Shown piece after piece: positions 1 through 8,229 of a stretch of 64,000 bases of DNA (positions are counted from its first letter, which is position 1; each line of letters begins with the position of its first letter). The translations under genes were made by a program, and so were the position numbers. The notes under the pieces were generated by a model. It was not told the origin of the DNA. It searched no databases and saw nothing but the letters and a program-made list of their open reading frames with translations. The stretch is from Lycium barbarum (lineage: Eukaryota; Streptophyta; Magnoliopsida; Solanales; Solanaceae), in assembly GCF_019175385.1 (NCBI RefSeq), contig NC_083348.1, forward strand, positions 1,627,001 through 1,691,000. The letters run 5' to 3'.

Positions 1-164
1 AATCTGAAACGTTTCTTGTTATAGTTTGTTATGAGACTTAAAAAGAACTGAATAATAATATTATTTTGACACTTTTGAGCTGGTTAGTGCTTCTCCATTG
101 AGTCTCAAAGAATTAATTGCATATATGTGGTTGCTATTTATTCTGCTCGTGCTTACCGCTATAT

Positions 165-430
165 CCTTCACTGAGTCCCGGGCCAGGACACGTTCTCGTG
201 CGCATATTTACTATATTATTCACCGAGTCCCTCACTAGAGGGCCGGGACACGTTATATATATATATGTATATGATGATATGATGACATGATGATATGGAG
301 ATGGTGGCCAGGAGGGCATATTCCCTATTACCGAGTCTCTTATTAAAGGGCCGGGACACGTCTATGTTTATGTTTATGATGCTATGATTTTAATTACCGA
401 GTCCCTCATTAAAGGGCCGGGACACGTTAT
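165..430 (+). repeat. Imperfect LTR repeats, four GGGCCGGGACACG units
   Basis: Four copies of a unit of about 32 bp (near 169-195, 222-255, 330-362 and 397-428) share an 'accgagtccct' start and a 'gggccgggacacg' end. The spacing is irregular. Each unit can fold, because gtccc/gtctc faces gggac. The array lies in the LTR upstream of the conserved hairpin, the same relative place as different repeat cassettes in the other long LTRs. Confidence 0.75.
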
Positions 431-611
431 ATATGTTATATACAGAATGATTTTGCAACTTTGATTACAAAACTCTATAACGATATTGATATGAGAATGA
501 TACAGATGAAATATGTCCAAAGGCAAGTTTTATGAATTTCTGATTGTTGCATTGGGTCCTACATACTTTGTCTCCTTATGAGTCTATTACTACATTTCAT
601 GCTTTACATGC

Positions 612-632
612 TCAGTACATATTCCGTACTGA
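612..632 (+). other. Conserved LTR hairpin, copy 1
   Basis: TCAGTAC and GTACTGA form a perfect 7-bp stem around a 7-nt loop (atattcc). The same stem occurs at 25282, 46247, 47189 (opposite strand) and 63457. Confidence 0.7.
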
Positions 633-1214
633 CCCCCTTTCTTCGGGGGGCTGCATTCATGCCCGCAGGTACAGACGCTCGTTTCGGAGATCCGCCAGCT
701 TAGGACACTTATTCAGCTATTTTTGACTACTCCTTTGTTCCGGAGCCTAGCTTGTGGTATAACTCCCTTATGTTGAATTCATATGTGTTTATTTGGGTAT
801 GGCGGGGCCTTGTCTCGCCATATGATACGGTCATTACTCTTAGAGGTCTGTGGACATCTGTGTGGGTCTGTATATAGTTGTTGTTGCGTTGTATGAACAT
901 GACTTATGTTTGGGGCGTACCCATTCGTGATGACAGCCTTGTCTGCTTGCATATGTATGTATGTTCGGAATGTTGCATGTAGTGGAGGCCTTGACGTCTT
1001 GCGTATATATATATAGGTGTTGTTGTTGAAAAGTTTTAACTCCTCAGAAGACATGTGCTTATGACATACAGAATTGTGACAGCTTTAGAATAACGTCCTG
1101 TCTTTTCTAAACAAATGAGTTCATGATAGGCTAGCTGTAAATGACTATAGTTAATAAGTGACATGAGTGTCCAATTCGGGCACTAGTCACGGCCTACAGG
1201 GTTGGGTCGTGACA

Positions 1215-1601
1215 CATTGGAAGGGACAATCACCCGAGGAGGCAACATGGGAAAAATACGAAGACCTATGGCAGTTCAAGGATAAAGTTCACGAATTTTT
1301 GCAGTTGTGTGGCGCCGCGATCGTCGCCAAAACAGTTGAGGGAGAGTGTGCCGTCCTGCCCTTGTCCGCGCCAAACAGTCCGCCTTTGGCACCATGGGAA
1401 AATTCAAATCAGCCTTGCACAAGTCAAAAACCATGTGCCAAGGAGTTAACGAGCTTGGGAGGTGCCTTGTGCAGCCATGGGAAGCAATTAATGCCTAGGG
1501 AGCACATCCATGGGCGGATCAATGCCACTGCTCAGCAGGGGCAAACACAGTGCCTGCCAACAAAAGGCACAATGCTGCCTTACCGCTTTGGGAAAGGTTG
1601 A
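1215..1601 (+). pseudogene. C-terminal chromodomain tail of a chromovirus pol polyprotein
   Basis: From 1215 the frame reads HWKGQSPEEATWEKYEDL, the typical C-terminal half of a retroviral-type chromodomain (W-K-G, then EEATWE-x-x-x-DL). It continues with FKDKVHEFLQ and an unconserved tail to a stop at 1599-1601. In the family this domain sits at the C-terminus of integrase and targets insertion to chromatin. The upstream part of the gene is missing because the LTR ending at 1214 is inserted here. The ATG at 1167 lies in that LTR, so it is not a genuine start. The clade is uncertain; a Galadriel- or Tekay-like chromovirus is possible. Confidence 0.7.
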
Positions 1602-1940
1602 CTGCTTTCCCCAATGTTTCCCCATTTGCTTAAACAGATTTTAGGTGCCCTTTTCCCCTTGTAAAAACAACCCCTTAGGGATGTATTTTTAGCTATATAA
1701 ACATGTAAGCCATTAGGGCCAACATAACCTTGCATACTTGTAAAATTTACTCACAACATATATTGAAAAAGGGCCTTGCCTCCCAAACCGTGTTCTTTCT
1801 TTCCAGTTCCTCTCTTGAGTGTGTTTAGCCTTGTTTATTCACTGTTTGTGCTAGTGGTTGCAAAGAGGGCTGAAGCATTGAGTGGTGATTGAGACCATCG
1901 AGGCTGCCCCACGACGCTTTAGAATTTAGGCCCGTGACAT
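1602..1940 (+). mobile_element. Probable 3' UTR/LTR of the same chromovirus
   Basis: The region after the chromodomain tail holds a TATA-like 'agctatataaacatg' near 1690 and ends in 'ggcccgtgaca' near 1939, which resembles an LTR end. No second LTR copy is in the window to fix the limits, so both boundaries are guesses. Confidence 0.35.
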
Positions 1941-2039
1941 CCACCACTTATTAGATACGTAGACGGTGATATGATCTAGAAATAGAGCAGTTATGGGTGT
2001 AGTACTCTATGTTTCCAGAGTTGTACATGGGAGTTGAAT

Positions 2040-2112
2040 TAGTAAATTACCCGCTAGTTATTACCTTTTACATTTGAGTCCAATAAGTAAATTACCCGCT
2101 AGTTATTACCTA
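2040..2112 (+). repeat. Short direct repeat upstream of the glycosylase gene
   Basis: The 26-base string 'agtaaattacccgctag' plus 'ttattacct' occurs twice, starting near 2041 and 2087, separated by about 20 bp. It may be a local duplication or an insertion footprint. No function is evident. Confidence 0.7.
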
Positions 2113-2279
2113 AGTTCCTTTTATTTCATTTTGCCCTATCACTTGCCTTCCTTATATGTAACAGAGTTGCCCATTTCAAAGTTATTATGAGAATTGTTAT
2201 TTTTTTGCTCCTTAGTTTTCTTCTTCTTCTTAATTCCTTTTAGTTTTCTTCTTTAATTCTTCAAGATTGTATCCGAAGG
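2113..2279 (+). promoter_or_regulatory. Presumed promoter/5' UTR of the MBD4-like gene
   Basis: The 167 bases before the ATG end in a CT-rich leader (repeated ttcttcttc and ttttcttct near 2218-2255), which is common in plant 5' UTRs. There is no convincing TATA box in the usual place; the only candidate is 'ccttatatgtaa' near 2152. The transcript start cannot be placed. Confidence 0.35.
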
Positions 2280-2740
2280 ATGTCCGGTTCACGGAATCCA
2301 TGGAAGGAGTTCCTCATCGGAATCCTCTATGAAGAATTGGCGATTCACGAGAAAGATTTCAACCAACTAGACTGGCAAGGAGTTGTTCTAAAATTATATC
2401 ATCAAACAGGCAAACAAATTGATGTAACACAACTGCAGGCATTATGTAAAAATTTAGAGATGAGACAAAGCAGTTCATGGATTTGTTACAAGTTACTGGT
2501 TATGAATGGAACCCAAATAACAACAAAGTAACTTGTGACGATGACATCTGGGAACATACTTATTGGGTGAGTTTGTCAAAGCTTACTATATTTTTCGTGG
2601 TAAAAATTTTAGTCTAATAAATTTATTTTCTTTTACAGATCCTTGGTGGTAAGTTGATGTTTAGAAACAAAGGGCTTTTACACTATAAAATGTTAGGGGA
2701 GATATTTGGCACTGCTAAATATGGCAATCACAGTGTCAAT
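2280..2740 (+). other. Myb/SANT-like (Myb_DNA-bind_3) domain region of the MBD4-like gene
   Basis: The first exon and start of the second read as a Myb/SANT-like domain of the type in L10-interacting MYB-domain and Harbinger-related proteins. Markers are an early [21 protein letters not shown], then [26 protein letters not shown] at the exon end, and after the intron [17 protein letters not shown]. The domain crosses the 2567-2638 intron in phase 0. A one-base loss in the A run at 2448-2452 separates its two halves. It runs without a break in coding logic into the glycosylase linker, which argues for one gene. Confidence 0.65.
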
Positions 2741-5299
2741 TGTAGGTTTCTTTCCGAATCAGATGATGGTAAGAACCAGACAAAGAGGGCACGTTCATCA
2801 AGGTCAATGTCAGCTCAGAGTTGTGATAATGTTTCTATTGTAGCAAAAGTCGGTGATGATATGCAGGATGTATGTATGGATAATAAAAGAAAGAAGAAAA
2901 GGAAGAAGCAGAGGGAGAAACATTGTGAAGGGGAAGTAAAAATTGTAAAATCTTCTCCATATTTCAAGAAAGTGCCTGACTATGAGGAGACTCGAAGTAG
3001 TCAAGCTATTTCTGATTTGTATATGAAGCCTATCAAGAGTGAGTGCATGGTTAGAGGAGTAACAAAAGGAAGAGAAAGAAAAATGCTAAACGTGGTGATG
3101 ATGAGAAATTGGGAAATGATAAGACGGAAATGGATGCCAACCCAGTCCTGACTGGTCCTCCTGATACAAAATTGGAAAATATTAATAAGAATGATAATAA
3201 ACAATCTGCTGATTTAGATGAGGGAAGTGCTACTGTTGCTTCAATTTCGGTTAATCGTGGTCATAATGCAGTGGTCAAGAGTATTGATGATCTCTAATCA
3301 CAGTTTGTATACAAAGGTGGAAGCTTTAGTTCCGGTAAAAGGAAAACTGAAGATGAGAAGATTGTCCTCAAGTCACAAGTTAGTAGCCCTTTCTCTCGAA
3401 GGTTCAAAACAATGCAAAAGTCTTCGGAATCTGGCTCTATGACTGGAAGTGAGAGTGATTTATCACATTCTAGGGAAGGAGGCTGCACACCTAAAGCTGA
3501 TAAAACTATGTTTGAACCTTGCATATCTCAGGATTTGATCGATGAAAAGATGATTGAACAGAAAGTACGAGTAGTTTCCCCTTACTTTGTGAACTCAAAG
3601 AATGGTGAAACTGCAATGAAGAAAGGAAGGTCGGTAAAACGTGTGACGAAAGGAAACGGAAAAAGTGACAAGAAATCACGAACCAAAGTTCGAGTAGTGT
3701 CTCCGTACTTTGCTAAGTCAACAGTGGGAAAAGACATAGAGGTAGGGGTGGATAGATCAAAGAGTTCGAAGAACTGTCTCACCAAAAGAAAGGTTTTTCC
3801 CTACTTTCAGAATGCACACCGTGAAAAGAAGAAGAGTGGAAAATGTTCAAAAGGGCGGAAACCTCCTCTCTCTGCTTCCCAGAAAAGAGACGAGGCTTAT
3901 TTAAGGAGGAGTGAAGATAACACGTGGGTACCTCCGCGATCCCATTTTAATCTCCTCCAAGAAAACCATGCTCATGATCCTTGGAGGGTGTTGGTTATTT
4001 GCATGCTTCTAAATTGCACCACTGGCGTGCAGGTAATTGTTGCCAATGTTCCCTTTCTTAAGTAGTCACGGGTTATTGAGATGTTTGGTTTATGTTGCTG
4101 GATAAAGTTTCCTGTATATTAAGCAGCAGCATCGTATGGGCGATTAGGAAGCAAATTTTAGACCTGAAAGTGATATATAGGCAGATTCCTTTCTCAAAAA
4201 AGGGGATATACAGGCAGTTAACTGGTAAAGTTATTGTGTCAAAGTATCAGCTAATTGATAAACGTAAATACTTCTGATAAAGCCTTTCCATTTCTAGTAA
4301 CATAATAGAACAGAGGCAAGGATAGACCCAAGCATCAAAGCTGAAGTGTTTTGGGATAATTTATTGCTTTGCATTAGCTTAAAAGTACTGATGGACCTAT
4401 TTAATGAACAATATATAAGGGACAGCCAATTTTGAATGGGGCATTCCCCTTTTCCTGTGGTTCGGGTTGCTTGTTGATCAGAAGTGAAGCAATGAGAGCC
4501 ACATAGTTATTTGTGTCTTAAAGTTTGTATAATGACCTTATTATGTGAGGGCTCTGTTTATGAGATCACATACTAATAGTGAGAAGTGAAGCAATGAGAG
4601 CCACATAGTTATTTGTGTCTTAAAGTTTGTATAATGACCTTATTATGTGAGGGCTCTGTTTATGAGATCACATACTAATAGTGAGAAGTGAAGCAATGAG
4701 AGCCACATAGTTATTTGTGTCTTAAATTTTGTATAATGACCTTATTATGTGAGGGCTCTGTTTATGAGATCACATACTAATAGTGAGAAGTGAAGCAATG
4801 AGAGCCACATAGTTATTTGTGTCTTAAATTTTGTATAATGACCTTATTATGTGAGGGCTCTGTTTATGAGATCACATACTAATAGTGAGCACATGCATGT
4901 AGGTTGAGAGAGTGCTAGCAGAGTTTTTTACTCTGTGTCCAAATGCAGTGGTTGCTACAGAGGTTGCTGCAGAGGATATTGAAAATCTGATACGACCTTT
5001 AGGATTATATAGGAAGAGGTCACTGGATATTCAACGGCTCTCTCAAGAATATCTCGGAAAAACTTGGACTCATGTCACACAACTACATGGCATTGGCAAG
5101 TAAGACACGCAACTAAATGGATTTTAGCTCCTCATCACAGAGAAACTGAATTGATGCTTCGGTTTAACTTTCCAGGTATGCAGCTGATGCATATGCAATA
5201 TTTTATACGGGCAAGTGGGATCGAGTCCATCCAAATGATCATATGCTAACTAAATACTGGGAATTCCTGCACGAACTCCATGGAAATGGCTCAGCCTGA
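2280..5299 (+). CDS. MBD4L: MBD4-like DNA glycosylase gene with Myb/SANT-like N-terminus; N-terminal part disrupted
   Basis: Exons as I read them: 2280-2566, 2639-4032, 4903-5099 and 5176-5299, all with GT-AG introns; the long 2639-4032 block may hide a further intron. The C-terminus is the HhH-GPD glycosylase fold of MBD4, a nuclear base-excision enzyme removing T or U opposite G. Visible are [15 protein letters not shown], the hairpin [15 protein letters not shown], and HPNDHML with the Asp at the position of the catalytic Asp of animal MBD4; the protein ends [13 protein letters not shown]. No methyl-CpG-binding domain is visible, as is usual in plants. The middle is basic and carries four SPYF-type motifs. 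Three lesions lie upstream of the catalytic part: one A missing in each A5 run (2448-2452, 3079-3083) and a TAA at 3295-3297. From the in-frame ATG at 3412 onwards it is open to the end, so a shorter protein is possible. The family call is firm; functionality is uncertain. Confidence 0.85.
2940..3815 (+). other. Four SPYF-type short motifs in the glycosylase linker
   Basis: The linker repeats a short motif four times: KSSPYFKK (about 2950), [10 protein letters not shown] (about 3570), [10 protein letters not shown] (about 3690) and KVFPYFQNA (about 3790). The surrounding sequence is Lys/Ser rich and probably disordered. The motif looks like a repeated binding peptide; its partner is unknown. 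Confidence 0.6.
4481..4888 (+). repeat. Tandem repeat, 4.0 copies of 102 bp, in an MBD4L intron
   Basis: Unit starts are at 4481, 4583, 4685 and 4787, exactly 102 bp apart, and the array ends at 4888. The copies are nearly identical (a G/T difference in 'cttaaagttt' versus 'cttaaatttt'). The array ends 14 bp before the acceptor AG at 4901-4902. Each unit holds 'catactaatag', a close match to the TACTAAC branch-point consensus, so the intron has four potential branch points. The high similarity suggests recent expansion. Confidence 0.95.
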
Positions 5300-5902
5300 G
5301 GGTTCAATGTATTTACTTGAAGTTAACAGCAGATAATGCGTTGTTAGGGGTATATTTTGGGGGTCAGTAACATATTTTTGGTAGATTAACCTCTGGACTT
5401 TTTTGTGGTATAGAAGCCTTATGGTACTTACTAGGCAACTGTTTTAATATATTATCTCTGCATATGACTGGTGCGAACTTCCTTTTCCAAGAGTATGTAA
5501 ATCCTTGTTCTATTTTTATGGCTCAATACATATTGAACATCTAATAGATGCTCAAACTGTGCCCATTAAACACAAATTAGACAATTCTAGATCAAGTTCA
5601 ATGTGTGAATATCACATGCTGCTGACATGGAAACATATCACAAAACAAGTCAAGGTCCAAAAAAGAGACAGAAGTTAACTGGAAATGGAAGATTTTGGCT
5701 ACGGTTTACTCTTTCCTGCAATTTTTCTTTTTTTACCTGATCTTAGTGTTTGAACCAGAATACGAAGAAAGAGTGCATTTTCTCATAAAGTATTCATTAG
5801 ATGAAGAGAAAGACGTCTTCACTAGTTCTCGAGCATTTGATTGTTTTTATTCTTCAACCCATTTGTTGATCATTTTTAAAATGGCAGGCACAACGTAAAG
5901 GT
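5300..5902. other. Downstream flank of MBD4L; no recognised gene
   Basis: This holds the presumed 3' UTR and intergenic DNA. A 67-codon open frame at 5695-5898 has a hydrophobic start, but I recognise no homology and see no supporting signals. Confidence 0.5.
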
Positions 5903-6160
5903 TGAATTTAGATATAACAACAACAACAATAACAACAAGCCCAGTGTAATCCCACCATGTGGGGTCTGGGGAGGGTAGAGTGTACGCAGACCTAACCTCC
6001 ACCTTGAAAGGTAGGGCGGCTGTTTCCGAAAGACCCTCGGCTCAAGAGAGGCTAACAAGAGAGGAAAAACAAGACAAAAGGTTAGATAGGACCAAGCATA
6101 TCGAAAACAATATGAAAACAACGAATAACAAAAGCGAGAAAGTCATGAATTTAGATATAA
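5903..6160 (-). mobile_element. TS-type Solanaceae SINE with perfect 15-bp TSD
   Basis: On the minus strand the body (5918-6145) ends in a (TTG)n tail, seen on the plus strand as caacaacaacaataacaac from about 5918. It contains the family-typical strings 'ggggtctggggagggtagag', 'tgtacgcagacct' and 'gaaagaccctcggctc' (plus-strand reading). It is flanked by identical copies of TGAATTTAGATATAA at 5903-5917 and 6146-6160. These SINEs are moved by LINE machinery and transcribed by RNA polymerase III. The 5' (head) part near 6080-6145 does not show clear A/B boxes and may be divergent. Confidence 0.85.
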
Positions 6161-6653
6161 AATGGTCAAAATGTTGTGCTTTTCGCGGGAAAGAGAGGAA
6201 TATTTGGGTCCTTCAATAAAATTGCCAAGCTTTGAATGGTCTTTTTCCAGTAAAGGTGCTTCTTCATCTAGGAATAGCCTGCTCCAGATATTTCGCTTGA
6301 TTCTCTCTTATCCTGCTACATCACCAAAATAGTTTTGTGGGGGTTGGCTAAAAACTGGCTAAAAAAGAACAGGTGTCAATCTATGGCTGGAAAATTCATA
6401 TTTCGGTGAAATTTTTAATTTCTGACAAAAGCATTTTATACCTTAGTAACATAGTGTCATTTCACGATTCTCCATTTTGACTGAGAAGCATTCCATTGCC
6501 ATATTAGTGTGTTGTGTTTGATAGGTGCATTTGTGAACTAGGAAAGGTGTTCAATTGGAACAAAACTTAGTGTAAGTGACTAATTGAAAAATTCGGACAA
6601 CTTTAAGTAGTTGCATATGTATTTAGATCTTTTTCATTGACGTTGTTCTGTCA
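6161..6653. other. Intergenic; nothing recognised
   Basis: AT-rich sequence between the SINE and the Reina element. I find no open frame of note, repeat or known element. Confidence 0.5.
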
Positions 6654-6658
6654 TGCTC

Positions 6659-7047
6659 GATTAGACCTGCTGTTACTAAAGTCTATAATTGCATAAAGAA
6701 GGGTGAAAATAAGGCCTAAATATTATTGTTTTATTTAATTATTATTATGTGTATGTATTAATAGCAGTTACCTAGCAGCTACCTAGAAGTTAGGATGGTT
6801 ATTAAGGAAAGATAGGCAGTTTATTCTGTAGTTTTTGAGTAGGTTATCTCTGTAGTTAGTCTGGAAGATAAGGTTCCTCGAAACACCTTGGTTGTTGGGT
6901 GAATTATCATTCTCAGATGTTGTTTGTCTATTTGTAAACTTGTTCTGTTTGTTGTTGGAAATAAATAATAGTGAAGTGTGTTCTTAGTTTGTGTTGTTTT
7001 GGGAAATTTACAGCTTAACGTTTGGAGAGTTTTGTGGGTTCCTAACA
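6659..7047 (+). repeat. Reina 5' LTR
   Basis: It matches 11585-11975 along its length. Its first two bases read GA where the 3' copy has TG; the end is CCTAACA. The ideal termini are TGTTAG...CTAACA, an inverted pair. Confidence 0.85.
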
Positions 7048-7063
7048 ATTTGGTATTCGAGCC
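7048..7063 (+). other. Reina primer-binding site
   Basis: 'atttggtattcgagcc' follows the LTR directly. It matches the initiator-Met tRNA type (TGGTATCAGAGC) with two changes. Confidence 0.75.
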
Positions 7064-7081
7064 TTCATTGTGTCAACTAGA

Positions 7082-8150
7082 ATGGAGGGGAGGATTGAAG
7101 GATTAGAGAAGACAATGGACGAAGTACAAAAGGTGATCGGTTCAGTACGTGACTACCTGGGGCACGAGACTGGACGCAAAGAAAGGATGAACATGACACA
7201 TGAAGGGAAAATCAGCGGTTCAGGCAGCTCCAAATAAAGATGCAAATGTGATGGCAAAGAACAACAACAATCGCACAGGTGATGGATTTCGAGAAGAAGT
7301 TCAGTCACAATTTCGTGATGAAATGCGTCCTCGAATCTTGACACTTCCTTTATTCTCTAGTGATAATCTATATGGGTGGCTTAATAGAGCAGAGCATTAT
7401 TTTCATTTTAATGGCATTGATGAGTAGAATAAATTGGAGGCTGCTGCTGTTTGCCTCGAAGGTAGAGCCCTAAATTAGTTCTAGTGGTGGGAGACAAGAG
7501 CGCCGATTGTCACATGGGATGTGTCTCGAGTAGCGATACTCCATCGGTTTACACCATCATAGTCAGGGAACTTATATGAGGTTTTGATAGGATTGCAACA
7601 AACTGGAAGCGTGGCCTAATACAGAGAAGATTTCGAATAAAGATTTCACATTACTTTCAGTACCTTTGAAAGATGCCGATGATGCAGTTTTGATGGGAAT
7701 TTTTATAAATGGTTTGAGAGAGGAGATCAAGGCAGATTTGCGTCTTAGCAAGTTGGGAACTCTAACCCAAATTATGGACCAAAGCCAGCATATTGAAGAG
7801 AGGAATTGGGCTCTCAGCCAAGCCCACTTGCCAGGACATATGCGTATGGCGCTTTCTAGGGGTTCAATGCAGTTTCCAGTGACTGATAATAACCGAACAT
7901 GAAGTTTTAAAAGTTCTCCTGTGCGAGTAGCCGCAACACCTTATCATTTTGCCCGCCCAACAGCAGTACCACGATGTTTTCAAGAGCAAAAGCGAGGAGA
8001 AATCGCGCAGTCAGGACCTGAAACTTCTGCAAGGCGTCGAGGAGCATACAAAAGGCTATCTGATGCAGAGTACAAGGATAAATTAAAAAAAGCATTTTGT
8101 TTTCACTGCAACGAAAAATATGTCCCCAATCACCGATGCAATTCAAAATA
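7082..8150 (+). pseudogene. gag: Reina gag (broken)
   Basis: The likely start is ATG 7082 (MEGRIEGLEKTMDEV). The coat core is recognisable at 7320-7425 (LPLFSSDNLYGWLNRAEHYF) and 7665-7880. A zinc knuckle CFHCNEKYVPNHRC lies at about 8095-8137, with the spacing typical of Reina/Tekay gag. Stops or frame changes occur near 7236, 7427, 7480 and 7900. Gag would form the cytoplasmic particle that packages element RNA. Confidence 0.8.
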
Positions 8151-8229
8151 ATTAAATCTGCTAAATTGTAGCAGTAGAAGATGACGAAGATGGAGGCATA
8201 GAAGAATATTCAGAGGAAATAATTAATGT

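Larger units (their letters stand above)
1..1214 (+). mobile_element. 3' part of a Tekay-like LTR (left end outside window)
   Basis: This is the distal part of a long LTR ending in GGGTCGTGACA, the same terminus seen at 46744 and 63948. It contains a minisatellite cassette, then the hairpin motif at 612-632 and a downstream 'catgcccgcagg' motif shared with the other long LTRs in the window. It stops exactly where chromodomain coding sequence begins (CATTGG... from 1215), so it is inserted into an older retroelement. The left end and first TSD copy are not in the window, so a solo LTR and a full element cannot be told apart. Confidence 0.75.

Noticed and set aside
1167..1214. ATG at 1167 as start of a 144-codon protein
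   Set aside because: The first 16 codons lie in an LTR; only the part from 1215 matches a chromodomain.
3225..3310. Small intron removing the TAA at 3295
   Set aside because: An acceptor-like 'tcacag' exists at about 3298-3303, but no donor at a plausible distance gives a frame-preserving intron of normal plant length.
5876..6219. 81- and 86-codon open frames on both strands
   Set aside because: They lie over the SINE; the Leu run comes from the (CAA/TTG) tail.
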